The notes below the pieces were generated by a model. That model worked only from the letters and a program-made list of their open reading frames with translations, ran no database searches and was not told where the DNA came from. A stretch of 64,000 bases of DNA, from positions 1,550,001-1,614,000 of the forward strand of contig OY970183.1 in assembly GCA_963708155.1 (NCBI GenBank), in the 5' to 3' direction. A program made the translations under genes and the position numbers. The DNA comes from Methylovirgula sp963708155 (GTDB lineage Bacteria; Pseudomonadota; Alphaproteobacteria; Rhizobiales; Beijerinckiaceae). Every line of letters begins with the position of its first letter. Position 1 is the first letter of the stretch. Below are positions 46,286-56,312 of the stretch, piece by piece.

Positions 46286-47533
46286 TTACGAGCGATAATC
46301 GCCGTTGATGGCGACATATTCCTTGGTCAGGTCGCAGGTATAGACCGTCCCCGTGCCGGTACCGAGGCCGAGATCAACGCGGATCGCGATCTCGGGGAGC
46401 CGCATCAGCGCCGAGACTTTCGCCTCGTCATAGCCGGGGTCGCGCAGCCCTTTGTGGGCGACGCGGATATCGCCGAACCAGATGGCGAGGCGGTCGCGCT
46501 CCGCCGGTTCACCCGCCTTGCCGACCGCCATGACGATGCGCCCCCAATTGGCGTCCTCGCCCGCGACCGCCGTCTTCACCAGCGGCGAATTGGCGATCGA
46601 TTTGGCGATTGTCTTGGCCGATTTGTTGGACACGGCGCCTTCGACGGTCACGCTGACGAATTTGCGCGCGCCCTCTCCGTCGCGCACGACCTGGAAGGCG
46701 AGGTCGCGCAGCACCTCATCGAGGGCGCGGCGGAAATCCTTGAGCCGCCGGTCGCGCGCCGAATTGATCTCCGGCGCACCGCGCTTTGCGGCGGCGCCCG
46801 TGGCGAACAGCAGCAACGTATCGGAGGTCGAGGTGTCGCCGTCGATGGTGATGGCGTTGAAGGAATGTTCGACGCCCTTGTCGAGCAGCTTCTGCAGAAC
46901 CTCGGCGCTAATCGGCGCGTCGGTAAAGACGAAGGACAGCATGGTCGCCATATCCGGCGCGATCATGCCGGCGCCCTTGGCCATGCCGGCAATCGTCACT
47001 TCGACGCCATCGATCGCGACCGTCGCCGTCGCGACCTTGGGGAACGTGTCGGTGGTCATGATCGCCTTGGCGGCTTCGAAGAGACCGCTCGGCGTCGCTT
47101 CGTTGGCGAGCTTCTCAAAAAAACCGTCGAATTTGCGCGCATCGAGCGGCTCGCCGATCACGCCGGTCGAGGCGAGGAAGATGTCCGCAGGCCGCAGGCC
47201 GGTCGCCTCGGCGGCCAGCGCCGCGGTGCGCTTCACTGCCTCCGCGCCGGTCCTGCCGGTGAAGGCATTGGCATTGCCGGAATTGACGACGAGCGCGCGC
47301 GCCTTGCCGCGGCCGAGCCGGGCGCGGCACCAATCGACCGGCGCCGAGGCGCATTTCGACGTGGTGAAGACGCCCGCGACCTCCGTGCCCTTGTCGAAGA
47401 GCGCCAGCATCACGTCGGTGCGGCCCTTGTAGCGGATACCGGCCGCACCCGTCGCGAAACGCACGCCGTCGACGGGCGGAATATCGGGATAGCTTTTGGG
47501 CGCGAGCGGCGAAATTTTGGCGGCGTCGGACAT
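46286..47533 (-). CDS. argJ: Bifunctional ornithine acetyltransferase / N-acetylglutamate synthase
   Basis: ArgJ recycles the acetyl group in arginine synthesis by moving it from N-acetylornithine to glutamate. From ATG 47533 the protein has 415 residues. The self-cleavage site is AGMIAPDMATMLSFVFTDAP, with the nucleophile T197. RALVVNSGNANAFTGRTG, FNAITIDGDTSTSDTLLLFA and AGEDANWGRIVMAVGKAGEP are family blocks. A longer upstream frame is Arg/Pro-rich and not used. It makes ornithine, a substrate of the adjacent OlsB. Confidence 0.95.
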   Translation of the reverse strand: MSDAAKISPLAPKSYPDIPPVDGVRFATGAAGIRYKGRTDVMLALFDKGTEVAGVFTTSKCASAPVDWCRARLGRGKARALVVNSGNANAFTGRTGAEAVKRTAALAAEATGLRPADIFLASTGVIGEPLDARKFDGFFEKLANEATPSGLFEAAKAIMTTDTFPKVATATVAIDGVEVTIAGMAKGAGMIAPDMATMLSFVFTDAPISAEVLQKLLDKGVEHSFNAITIDGDTSTSDTLLLFATGAAAKRGAPEINSARDRRLKDFRRALDEVLRDLAFQVVRDGEGARKFVSVTVEGAVSNKSAKTIAKSIANSPLVKTAVAGEDANWGRIVMAVGKAGEPAERDRLAIWFGDIRVAHKGLRDPGYDEAKVSALMRLPEIAIRVDLGLGTGTGTVYTCDLTKEYVAINGDYRS

Positions 47534-47672
47534 GCAGGGGCCACGGCTTGAGAAGGGCTTGAGATTTGCGCCCGTGCATAGCCGAAGGACGATGACACGT
47601 CGATGAATTTTGCCGTTCACGCCCGCTTCTGCGGGCGGGCGTGAGACTTTGCACGGAGTTTTGAGGAGCCGC

Positions 47673-48530
47673 TTATTTCTTGTCCGGGACGGGCGCGGGC
47701 GGGGTCGGCGCGGGCTCGAGGCGGACGATCTTGGCATCCTTGCGCAATCCCTCGACGAATTCCGTCTGCGCCTTCTGGATCACGTAGGATGTGACCTGAC
47801 CCTTGATCTGGTCGAACGGCGGGAATTGCGTCTGCCGTGTGCCGAGCACCTGGATGATATGCCAGCCGAATTCGCTCTTCACCGGGGCAGAAATCTCGCC
47901 GACCTTCAGATTGAAGGCCGCGTTGGAGAATTCGGGCACCACTTTCTCGCGGGTGAACCAGCCGAGGTCGCCGCCGTCGGAACCCGTATCCTTGGAGAGT
48001 TCCTTGGCGATCTTGGCGAAATCCTCACCCGCCTTCAGCCGCTTTTCGACCGCTTCCGCCTCGGGCAGGGTGGCGACGAGAATGTGCCGGGCGTGGATTT
48101 CTTCCTCCGGCTTCTGCGCCTTTGCCGCTTGGTCGTAGGTGTTTTTCAGATTTTCCGGCGTGACCGCGTCCCGCGCGACCTTGGTCAGCACGGCTTCCAT
48201 CAGGATTTTCGAGCGGTAATAGGCGAGCTGCTTGGCGAAATCCGGTCCCTGATCGAGCTTGTCCTTAACCCCTTGCTGCGCCACAAGCGTGCCGTCGATG
48301 AGATAATCGAGCAAGTATTGACGCCGCCCCTTGGCGTCGAGCTGGCGCGGAATGTTGTCCCCCAAATCCTCGGCGGCGATGCGCAGGTCGTCGTCGGTGA
48401 TATTGACCCCGTTCACGGTCGCCAGAACTTCGCTCGCCGCGGCGGGCATGGTGAACGCCAGCGGCGTCGCGGCCAAAACAATCATGCCCGCGCCGAGGGC
48501 GCGCGCGTGCAATCTTTTAAGGGAAATCAT
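47673..48530 (-). CDS. Periplasmic parvulin-type peptidyl-prolyl isomerase
   Basis: The 285-residue protein has a signal peptide ending near AAASE and an N-terminal SurA-like helical region (TVNGVNITDDDLRIAAEDLG). The parvulin domain reads IHARHILVATLPEAEAVEKR, GEDFAKIAKELSKDTGSDGG then DLGWFTREKVVPEF, and KSEFGWHIIQVLGTR. It helps fold exported or outer-membrane proteins. The start is ATG 48530 with GAGGAG seven bases upstream. It is divergent from secA. Confidence 0.93.
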   Translation of the reverse strand: MISLKRLHARALGAGMIVLAATPLAFTMPAAASEVLATVNGVNITDDDLRIAAEDLGDNIPRQLDAKGRRQYLLDYLIDGTLVAQQGVKDKLDQGPDFAKQLAYYRSKILMEAVLTKVARDAVTPENLKNTYDQAAKAQKPEEEIHARHILVATLPEAEAVEKRLKAGEDFAKIAKELSKDTGSDGGDLGWFTREKVVPEFSNAAFNLKVGEISAPVKSEFGWHIIQVLGTRQTQFPPFDQIKGQVTSYVIQKAQTEFVEGLRKDAKIVRLEPAPTPPAPVPDKK

Positions 48531-48878
48531 GCGGAGGCTCCTCAATATAGGGATGTGGCCCGCCGGGCAGGGCCTTGGATGGGAATTCCGGCTTAATTGC
48601 GCCGCGGCCATTCGCCAAGCCCGGAACGCAAAAAACCAGCAAAATGGCTTCGATTGACAAGCTGGACCCCCCCTCTTATCTCTCGGGCATCCCGGCACGG
48701 GTTGCTGCAGTGCGCCCAAAGCGGCGTTGCGCGTTTCGATTTCACCGCGTTGAGACAGACGCAGATTGGGTCCGATGTCGGCGTCGGCTCGGTTGCTTGG
48801 GGCCTTCGCCCGCCGCGACGGCGCTCCGCATCCGTTTTCAACGGCTTGGCGAGACGGTAGACCGCGAAAGGGCTTTGA
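48531..48878. other. Divergent PPIase/secA intergenic region
   Basis: These 348 bases contain a sigma-70-like promoter toward secA at 48654-48682 and an untranslated leader of nearly 200 bases. I see no convincing small gene. Short open frames on both strands lack ribosome sites. Confidence 0.5.
48654..48682 (+). promoter_or_regulatory. Sigma-70-type promoter for secA
   Basis: A TTGACA box at 48654-48659 and TATCTC at 48677-48682 are separated by exactly 17 bases. This is a near-consensus housekeeping promoter pointing to secA, about 197 bases before its start. Confidence 0.6.
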
Positions 48879-51692
48879 ATGTTCAGCTCGGTAGCTAAGA
48901 AAATCTTCGGTTCGTCAAATGAGCGGCGGCTGAAGACCTATCGCCCTAGGGTCGCAGCGATTAACGCGCTCGAGCCGGAAATTCAGAAGCTGACCGATGA
49001 CGAATTGCGCGCCCAGACGGAAAAATTCCGCGCCGAGCTGAAGGCGGGCAAAAAGCTCGACGATCTGCTGGTGCCGGCTTTTGCCACGGTGCGCGAAGCG
49101 GCGCGTCGCGTGCTCGGCCAGCGCCATTTCGATGTCCAGCTCATCGGCGGCATGGTGCTGCACGAGGGCGCGATCGCCGAAATGCGCACGGGCGAGGGCA
49201 AGACGCTGGTCGCCACGCTCGCGGCCTATCTCAATGCGCTGCCGGGGACCGGCGTCCATGTCATCACGGTCAACGATTATCTCGCCACCCGCGACGCCGA
49301 ATGGATGGGCCGCGTCTACAATTTCCTTGGCCTTACAGTCGGCACGATCGTACACGGCAAGGACGACGCCCAGCGCGCCGAATCCTATGCGGCCGATATC
49401 ACCTACGGCACCAACAACGAATTCGGCTTCGACTATCTGCGCGACAATATGAAGTATGAGCTGAACCAGATGGTTCAGCGTGGCCATGCCTTCGCGATCG
49501 TCGACGAGGTCGATTCGATCCTTGTGGACGAGGCGCGCACGCCGCTCATTATTTCCGGCCCGTCGGACGACAAGTCCGAGCTTTACAATGCCATCGACAA
49601 GTTGCTCCCCCACCTCAAGGCCGAGGATTACGATCTCGACGAGAAGCAGCGCACCGTCAACCTTACCGAGGCCGGCAACGAGCATATGGAACAATTGCTG
49701 CGCGAACACGGCACGCTCGGCGAAGAGGACGGCTCGCTTTACGACGCGGGCAATGTGACGATCGTCCACCACGTCAACCAGGCTTTGCGCGCGCATAAAC
49801 TCTTCCAGCGCGACAAGGACTACATCGTCCGCAACGATGAAGTGGTCATCATCGACGAGTTCACCGGCCGTATGATGCCGGGGCGGCGTTATTCGGAAGG
49901 TCTGCATCAGGCGCTCGAGGCCAAGGAGCACGTTAAGGTGCAGCCGGAGAACGCGACGCTCGCCTCGATTACCTTCCAGAATTATTTCCGGCTCTACAAG
50001 AAGCTTGCGGGCATGACGGGCACGGCCTCGACCGAGGCCGACGAATTCGCCGAAATCTACAATCTCGATGTCGTCGAGATTCCGACCAACAAGACGGTGC
50101 GCCGCCTCGACGAGGACGATGAGGTCTATCGCACAGCGGAAGAAAAATTGACCGCTATCGTCGCCGAGATCGATGCCGCCAACCAGAAGATGCAGCCGCT
50201 GCTCGTCGGCACGACGTCGATCGAGAAATCCGAACTGCTCGCCGAGTTTCTGAAGAAGAAAGGCTATAAGCAGATCGACTTTACCGCCCCTGGGGCGCTT
50301 CAGCCGCTTTATGCGGCGGCGCGCGCCGCCAAGCCGGCGAAACTTTTCGCAGTTCTGAACGCCCGCTTCCATGAGCAGGAAGCCTATATCGTCGCCGAAG
50401 CCGGCGTGCCGGGCGCCATCACGGTTGCGACCAATATGGCGGGCCGCGGCACCGACATTCAGCTCGGCGGTAACGTCGAGATGCGCGTCGCGCAGGAATG
50501 TGCCGGTCTGCCGGAAGGCGCGGAACGCGAGGCCAAGGAAGCCGAAATCCGGGCCGAGGTCGCGAGTTTCAAGGAAAAGGCGCTGCAAGCCGGCGGCCTT
50601 TACATCATCGGCACCGAGCGGCACGAAAGTCGGCGCATCGACAATCAGTTGCGCGGCCGCTCCGGCCGTCAGGGCGATCCGGGCCGCTCGAAGTTCTTCC
50701 TCGCGCTCACCGACGATCTGATGCGCATTTTCGGCTCGGACCGGATGGATTCCATGCTGGTGCGGCTCGGCCTCAAGGATGGCGAGGCGATCGTCCATCC
50801 CTGGATCAACAAGGCGCTCGAAAAAGCCCAGCAGAAGGTCGAAGACCGCAATTTCGACATGCGCAAGAACATCCTCAAGTACGACAACGTGATGAACGAC
50901 CAGCGCAAGGTCGTCTTCGAGCAGCGTCGCGAGATGATGGGGCAGGATTCGCTCGAAGAGATGATCACCGATATGCGCCATGGCGTCGTCGACGACATCA
51001 TCGCCAAATATGCGCCGGCAGATGCCTATCCCGAGACTTGGGAAATCGACGAGATGGCGAAGGCGGTGCGGAGCGAACTGAATATCACCCCGCCTTTGGC
51101 CGATTGGGCAAAGGAAGAAGGCATCACCGACGAAATCCTGCGCGAGCGTCTGGAGCAGGCCTCGGACGAAGCCTATAGCGCCCGCGTCGAGAAGAATGGC
51201 GCCGGGCTGATGCGCTATGTCGAAAAGCAGATCCTGCTGCAATCGCTCGATCAGCTCTGGCGCGAACATCTCGTCACGCTCGATCATCTGCGGCAGGTGA
51301 TCGGCTGGCGCGGCATGGCCCAGCGCGATCCGCTCAACGAATACAAGTCCGAGGCCTTCGAGCTCTTTGGCGAATTGATTACCCAATTGCGCGAGACCAC
51401 GACGGCGCAAATCAATCATGTCGAGCTCGCCTATGAGGCGCCGCCCCTGCAGGCGCAGAGCTTCGACTCGCTGACGCCATCGCCGGCCAATTTCATCGAG
51501 GCTCTGCAGCCGCCGGCGGCGGCTCTGCCTCCGGCCGCCTCGCCCGTGGCCTTGCAGCCGCAGCCGGAACGCGGCGTCGCGGCCGCCCGCGATCCGAACA
51601 ATCCGGAGACATGGGGCAAGGTCGGCCGTAACGAGCTTTGCCCGTGCGGCTCGGGCAAGAAGTACAAGCACTGTCACGGCCAGATCGGCTAG
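48879..51692 (+). CDS. secA: Preprotein translocase ATPase SecA
   Basis: SecA drives protein export through SecYEG. The 937-residue protein is complete. It has MRTGEGKTLVATLAAYLNAL (Walker A), FAIVDEVDSILVDEARTPLI (Walker B), TNMAGRGTDIQLGGNVEMRV and RQGDPGRSKFFLALTDDLMR in the motor domains. The C terminus carries the zinc site NELCPCGSGKKYKHCHG. A Pro/Ala-rich linker precedes this end. The long antisense open frame over this gene is a codon-bias shadow. Confidence 0.97.
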   Translation: MFSSVAKKIFGSSNERRLKTYRPRVAAINALEPEIQKLTDDELRAQTEKFRAELKAGKKLDDLLVPAFATVREAARRVLGQRHFDVQLIGGMVLHEGAIAEMRTGEGKTLVATLAAYLNALPGTGVHVITVNDYLATRDAEWMGRVYNFLGLTVGTIVHGKDDAQRAESYAADITYGTNNEFGFDYLRDNMKYELNQMVQRGHAFAIVDEVDSILVDEARTPLIISGPSDDKSELYNAIDKLLPHLKAEDYDLDEKQRTVNLTEAGNEHMEQLLREHGTLGEEDGSLYDAGNVTIVHHVNQALRAHKLFQRDKDYIVRNDEVVIIDEFTGRMMPGRRYSEGLHQALEAKEHVKVQPENATLASITFQNYFRLYKKLAGMTGTASTEADEFAEIYNLDVVEIPTNKTVRRLDEDDEVYRTAEEKLTAIVAEIDAANQKMQPLLVGTTSIEKSELLAEFLKKKGYKQIDFTAPGALQPLYAAARAAKPAKLFAVLNARFHEQEAYIVAEAGVPGAITVATNMAGRGTDIQLGGNVEMRVAQECAGLPEGAEREAKEAEIRAEVASFKEKALQAGGLYIIGTERHESRRIDNQLRGRSGRQGDPGRSKFFLALTDDLMRIFGSDRMDSMLVRLGLKDGEAIVHPWINKALEKAQQKVEDRNFDMRKNILKYDNVMNDQRKVVFEQRREMMGQDSLEEMITDMRHGVVDDIIAKYAPADAYPETWEIDEMAKAVRSELNITPPLADWAKEEGITDEILRERLEQASDEAYSARVEKNGAGLMRYVEKQILLQSLDQLWREHLVTLDHLRQVIGWRGMAQRDPLNEYKSEAFELFGELITQLRETTTAQINHVELAYEAPPLQAQSFDSLTPSPANFIEALQPPAAALPPAASPVALQPQPERGVAAARDPNNPETWGKVGRNELCPCGSGKKYKHCHGQIG

Positions 51693-51849
51693 AGCAGGTG
51701 CGATGTTTCGCATCCGCTGAAGGCCCGCATGTGATGCTGCGCACGCGATTTGCCTTCCCCCCGGTGCGTGCGGGCACCTCTGTCCAGCCGCGCGGTCTCT
51801 AGTCTCCCTCATCGCCTGCGATTTCGGCGATCGAAAAGGGAGATATGCC

Positions 51850-52122
51850 ATGATCAATTTTCGCAAAATCGCTCTTGCGGGTTCGGCAGCTGCGCTGATT
51901 GTTGCGTCGCTGGCCGCATCCACCTCCCCCGCTTCGGCGCACGGTTGGGGCTATGGCGGTTGGGGCTGGGGCGGCTTCGGCGTCGGTGCCGCGACAGGTC
52001 TCGCTATTGCCGCCACCGCGGCGCAGCCGGCGTATTATGGCGACTGCTATCTCGCCCGCCAGCCCATCTACGATGCCTACGGCAATTTCGTCGGCTATCG
52101 GCAGGTTCAGGTCTGCAATTAA
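51850..52122 (+). CDS. Small exported Gly/Trp/Tyr-rich protein
   Basis: The 90-residue protein starts MINFRKIALAGSAAALIVAS with a signal peptide ending near ASAHG. The mature part has WGYGGWGWGGFGVGAATGLA and two cysteines (YGDCYLARQ and QVQVCN). Such small secreted proteins are common in Rhizobiales and have no known function. The start has GGGAGATATGCC upstream. A strong terminator follows the gene, supporting a real transcript. Confidence 0.85.
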   Translation: MINFRKIALAGSAAALIVASLAASTSPASAHGWGYGGWGWGGFGVGAATGLAIAATAAQPAYYGDCYLARQPIYDAYGNFVGYRQVQVCN

Positions 52123-52144
52123 GCATCGCGAAGTCGCGAATATT

Positions 52145-52184
52145 GCGAAAGCCTCCGGGAGCCGCCCGGGGGCTTTCGGCTTTT
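52145..52184 (+). terminator. Rho-independent terminator
   Basis: GAAAGCCTCCGGG and CCCGGGGGCTTTC form a long GC-rich stem with a short loop, followed by GGCTTTT. It lies 23 bases after the small exported protein gene. Confidence 0.85.
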
Positions 52185-52285
52185 GGCTCAAAACCGGAAC
52201 CTTAACGGGCTTAGAGGGTTAGACACTCGCGGCTCGGGACTTGCTTTGCGTCTTTCAGTCCGGGCTCTCGACGGAGGTAAGCCCA

Positions 52286-53119
52286 ATGATCCGCATCAAG
52301 GTTGGATGTCACCTGAATTTCGAGTTTCCTCAGCCGACGCCGATGATCGTCCTGCTCAGCGTGCATTATTCGCGTGTCTCCGATCTCGAACAGCCGGACT
52401 ACATCATCACCCGTCCCAGCGTGCCGCTTGAGGGCTATCGGGACAGTTTCGGCAATTGGTGCTGCCGCTTCGTCGCGCCCGCGGGGCATTTCGAGATTTT
52501 GACCGATGCGGTCGTGCGCGATTCCGGCGAATGGGATGCGGCGACGCGCGATGCCCTCCAGCATCCGGTCGAGCAACTCCCGGCGGATGCGATCCAATAT
52601 CTGCTCGCCAGCCGCTATTGCGAGACGGATAAGCTGATGGACGAAGCTTGGCGGCTGTTCGGTACTATGCCGGCCGGTTGGGCGCGGGTGCAGGCGATCT
52701 GCGATTATGTCCACGACCTGATGACCTTCGGCTACGAATATTCACGGCCGACCCGCACCGCCTATGAAGCCTATTTCGAGCGCCGGGGCGTCTGCCGCGA
52801 CTACGCGCATCTCGCCGCCGCCTTCTGCCGCTGCCTCAATATTCCGACGCGCTATTGCACCGGCTACATCACCGACATTGGTCTGCCGCCACCCTATGAG
52901 CCGATGGATTTTGCCGCCTGGATCGAGGTCTATCTGGGCGGGCGCTGGCACGCTTTCGATCCGCGCAATAATGCGCCGCGCATCGGCCGCATCCTCGTCG
53001 CGCACGGCCGCGACGCCGCCGATGTCCCGCTCACGCACAGTTTCGGGCCGAACACCTTGTCGAAATTCACCGTCTGGGCCGAAGAGGTCGCTCCGCTGGC
53101 GGCAGCAGCGTCGGCGTAA
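52286..53119 (+). CDS. Transglutaminase-like protein
   Basis: The 277-residue protein starts at ATG 52286 with GGAGG eight bases upstream. The transglutaminase core has the catalytic Cys in RRGVCRDYAHLAAAFCRCLN, the His in GGRWHAFDPRNNAPRIGRIL and the Asp of FDPRN. An N-terminal beta-rich domain (IRIKVGCHLNFEFPQPTPMI) precedes it. Bacterial proteins of this group are mostly uncharacterised and may be proteases or transferases. There is no signal peptide. A longer in-frame start at 52241 lacks a ribosome site. Confidence 0.88.
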   Translation: MIRIKVGCHLNFEFPQPTPMIVLLSVHYSRVSDLEQPDYIITRPSVPLEGYRDSFGNWCCRFVAPAGHFEILTDAVVRDSGEWDAATRDALQHPVEQLPADAIQYLLASRYCETDKLMDEAWRLFGTMPAGWARVQAICDYVHDLMTFGYEYSRPTRTAYEAYFERRGVCRDYAHLAAAFCRCLNIPTRYCTGYITDIGLPPPYEPMDFAAWIEVYLGGRWHAFDPRNNAPRIGRILVAHGRDAADVPLTHSFGPNTLSKFTVWAEEVAPLAAAASA

Positions 53120-53225
53120 TTTTTCAATTCCCGACGGCCGACGGCGATGCCCCTTTTTGAAGTTGGCGCGGTTTCTGATCGACCGGATGATTCCATCTGG
53201 CCGGAAAGTGCGCTAAGCCTCGTCC

Positions 53226-55467
53226 ATGAGCGAGCGCCCGCCGAGTCATCAAGGGCCGCGCGTGGCCGAAATTCTCGTCCCCGTCGCGATCGATCAAACC
53301 TATTCCTACCGCGTCCCGGACGACCTCGATCTCGCGACAGGCGATCTCGTCGAAGTGCCGCTCGGCACGCGCCAGACCGTCGGCGCCGTCTGGGAGATCG
53401 CGGCAGGCGCCGGGGCAGCAATCTCAAGGCGGTCACGGCCCGTTTCGACATTCCCGCCGCTCAGCGAAAATCTGCGCAGCTTCGTCGATTGGGTCGCGCG
53501 CTGGACCTTGAGCCCGCGCGGCATGGTGCTGCGCATGTGCGCCCGCGCGCCCTTTGCGGCGGTGGAGGAGAAGCCCCGCATCGGCTTGCGCCGCGCAGGG
53601 CCGGAGCCCAAGCGCATGACGCCCGCGCGTGCCCGCGTCCTTGCGGCGATGGAGGGCGACCTCGCCGTGACGAAAAGCGAATTGGCCGAGCGTGCCGCAT
53701 GCTCGACAAGCGTTATCGATTCGCTTGTCGATGAGGGCACGCTGGAGGCCGTGGCGCTCCCACCCGAATCTGTCGCGGCAACCTGCGATCCGGACTTCGC
53801 CCCGCCGCAGCTCGAGGCCGAGCAGGCCAGGGCCGCCGCGGCGCTCGTCGCCGAAGTCCAGTCCCGCGGCTTTTCCGTCACTTTGCTCGAAGGCGTCACC
53901 GGCTCCGGCAAGACCGAGGTTTATTTCGAGGCGGTCGCGGAAGCCCTGCGCCAGGGGCGGCAGGCGTTGATCCTGATGCCGGAGATCGCGCTGACAGCGC
54001 AATTCCTCGACAGATTTGCCAAGCGCTTCGGCGTGCGGCCGGCGGAATGGCATTCCGGCATCAGCCCGCGCAAGCGCGCCCGCATCTGGACGGGCGTCGC
54101 GCAAGGCGAGGTGAAGGTGGTCGCCGGCGCGCGCTCGGCCTTGTTCCTGCCGTTCAGCGATCTCGCCGTCCTCGTCGTCGATGAGGAGCACGAGTCCGCC
54201 TATAAGCAGGACGATGGCGTCTCCTATCATGCGCGCGACATGGCCGTGGTACGCGGCCAGATCGACAAGGCGGCGGTGATCCTTGCGTCCGCGACGCCGT
54301 CGATCGAATCGCGCGTCAATGCCGAGCAGGGCCGCTATAAGCATCTGAAGCTCGCAGCGCGCTTTGGCGGGCGCCAAGCTGCCGGCGATCGCCGCTGTCG
54401 ATCTGCGCCGCGAATCGCCGCCGCGCGGCAACTGGATTTCGCCGCCGCTCGTTGCGGCCGTGGGCGAGGCGCTGGCGCGGGCGAACAGGCGCTGCTGTTT
54501 CTCAACCGGCGCGGCTATGCGCCGCTGACGCTCTGCCGCGCCTGCGGCCATCGTTTCCAATGCCCGAATTGCACGTCCTGGCTGGTCGAACATCGCTTCC
54601 GCCGCGCGCTCGTCTGCCATCAATGCGGCCATATCGAGCGCGTCCCGCAGCATTGCCCGGAATGCGACAATGTCGATACGCTGACGCCCTGCGGCCCCGG
54701 CGTCGAGCGGCTGGCGGAAGAAGTCGCGAAACTCTGGCCTGAGGCGAAGGCGCTCATCCTCTCGTCGGATTTTCCCGGCGGCACAGCGCGGCTGCGCGAG
54801 GAACTCGATGCCGTCGCCAATGGCGCCTGCGATATCATCATCGGCACGCAGCTCGTCGCCAAAGGACATAATTTTCCGCTGCTCTCGCTCGTCGGCGTCA
54901 TCGATGCCGATGTCGGCCTCTCGAACGGCGATCCGCGCGCGGCGGAGCGGACGTTTCAGATTCTCCAGCAGGTGACTGGCCGCGCCGGGCGGCATGGGGC
55001 GGCTCGGCAAGGCTCTGGTGCAGACCTGGCAGCCGGAGCATCCGGTGATCCGCGCGCTTATTTCCGGCGATGTCGAGCGCTTTTACAGCGAGGAAACGGA
55101 GCAGCGCCGCCGCGCCGGGCTGCCGCCGTTTGGAAGGCTTGCAGCGCTCATCGTTTCGGGCAAGGACCGCGCCTCGGCGGAGAACCACGCCCGCGCTCTG
55201 GTGCGCGCCGCCCATGCGCTGCCGCCGAATCCGAAATGGCGGCTCGCGGCGCTCGGCGGTCTGCCGCATGAAGACGAGATCAGCCTGCTCGGACCGGCCG
55301 AGGCGCCGATCGCGATCATTCGTGGCCGGCACCGTTTCCGCCTGCTCGTGCGGGCGCCGAAGTCCGCCGACCTTCAGGGCTTTCTGCGCGCCATGCTGGC
55401 GACGGCGCCACCCGAGCGCGGCGGCGTGCGCGTCGCCGTCGATGTCGATCCGCAGAATTTCATGTGA
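53226..55467 (+). CDS. priA: Primosomal protein N' (PriA helicase), five frameshifts
   Basis: PriA restarts collapsed replication forks. The DNA-binding start MSERPPSHQGPRVAEILVPV leads to DEEHESAYKQDDGVSYHARD (Walker B) after LEGVTGSGKTEVYFEAVAEA (Walker A). The zinc cysteines are in CRACGHRFQCPNCTSWLVEH and CHQCGHIERVPQHCPECDN. Five single-base changes are needed: missing near 53415, extra near 53454, extra near 54374, missing near 54480 and missing near 54992. The first two and the next two cancel out, leaving wrong segments inside an open frame. The end is VAVDVDPQNFM at 55467. Repaired length is about 746 residues. Confidence 0.93.
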
Positions 55468-55483
55468 ACTGGCAAATCTCCGC

Positions 55484-55741
55484 CTAAATATTCGGGTCTT
55501 CGGCCGCGTGCGCGCGGGCGATGGCTTCGATGAGGCGCGGTTCGAGCTTGTGCCGGTCGACAATTACTTTCTGCGCATGGACGCCGGTGACCGCAGAGGC
55601 GGGAATGACGAAATCCCCGGCGTTTTCGACATAGACGATAATGTCCTGCCGGTTGCGCGAGACCTCGCGCACAGCGCCGAAGGCCTTTTGGTTATCGGCG
55701 AGAAAAACCTCGAATCCTTCGCCTACTTCGAGCGTCGTCAT
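55484..55741 (-). CDS. Small PRC-barrel-like (DUF2171-type) protein
   Basis: The 85-residue protein starts MTTLEVGEGFEVFLADNQKA at ATG 55741. It has a short beta-rich core, FGAVREVSRNRQDIIVYVEN and DFVIPASAVTGVHAQKVIVD, like the PRC-barrel/DUF2171 group, and a basic tail. Its function is unknown. It lies 13 bases downstream of the thioredoxin-like gene on the same strand. Confidence 0.75.
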   Translation of the reverse strand: MTTLEVGEGFEVFLADNQKAFGAVREVSRNRQDIIVYVENAGDFVIPASAVTGVHAQKVIVDRHKLEPRLIEAIARAHAAEDPNI

Positions 55742-55754
55742 TTGCGTCTCCAAT

Positions 55755-56312
55755 TCAGGGATTCGTCTTCCATTTGATCGAACAGCCGATCGAGGGAATC
55801 TGGTGGTCCGGCGCATGGCCGGTTCTGGCGATGAGCCGCATGGCGTCGAGCAATTCGCGCCGCGCGCCCGCAGGCGGCGGGCCGGTGCGGCCCTCGTCGA
55901 GGCGGCCGCGATATTTAAGCTTCAGATGCCGGTCGAAGCCGAAGAAATCCGGTGTGCAGACCGCGTCATAGGCGCGCGCCACCGCCTGGCTCTCATCATG
56001 CAGATAGGGGAAGGGAAATTTATGTGCCTCGGCGAAGCGGCGCATGTTGGCGAAAGAATCGTCCGGATAGGCTTTGGCGTCGTTGGCGCAGATCGCGGCA
56101 AAGCCAATTCCCTCCGTGAGCAGCAGCCGTGCATCGGCGACGAGCCGGTCGATCACCGCGATCACATAAGGGCAATGATTGCAGATGAAGACGATCACGG
56201 TCGCTTTTTCGCCCGCGACATCGGCGAGCGAATAGGTTTTGCCGTCGGTCGCGGGCAGGCGGAAGTCCGCCGCTGGCGTGTCGAGAACGATCGAGGTTAC
56301 GGCTGTGGCCAT
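55755..56312 (-). CDS. Thioredoxin-fold (AhpC/TSA-like) protein
   Basis: The 185-residue protein begins MATAVTSIVLDTPAADFRLP at ATG 56312. The active-site region is KATVIVFICNHCPYVIAVID, with CNHC as the redox motif. Later blocks YLHDESQAVARAYDAVCTPD and FFGFDRHLKLKYRGRLDEGR place it in the thioredoxin-like group often found next to redoxins. A longer frame upstream is not used. It may be a cytosolic peroxiredoxin or reductase; the partner is unknown. Confidence 0.87.
   Translation of the reverse strand: MATAVTSIVLDTPAADFRLPATDGKTYSLADVAGEKATVIVFICNHCPYVIAVIDRLVADARLLLTEGIGFAAICANDAKAYPDDSFANMRRFAEAHKFPFPYLHDESQAVARAYDAVCTPDFFGFDRHLKLKYRGRLDEGRTGPPPAGARRELLDAMRLIARTGHAPDHQIPSIGCSIKWKTNP

Noticed and set aside
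48915..51923. 1002-residue open frame antisense to secA
   Set aside because: It is a codon-bias shadow of a complete secA; composition is Arg/Ala/Gly/Leu-rich with no domain.
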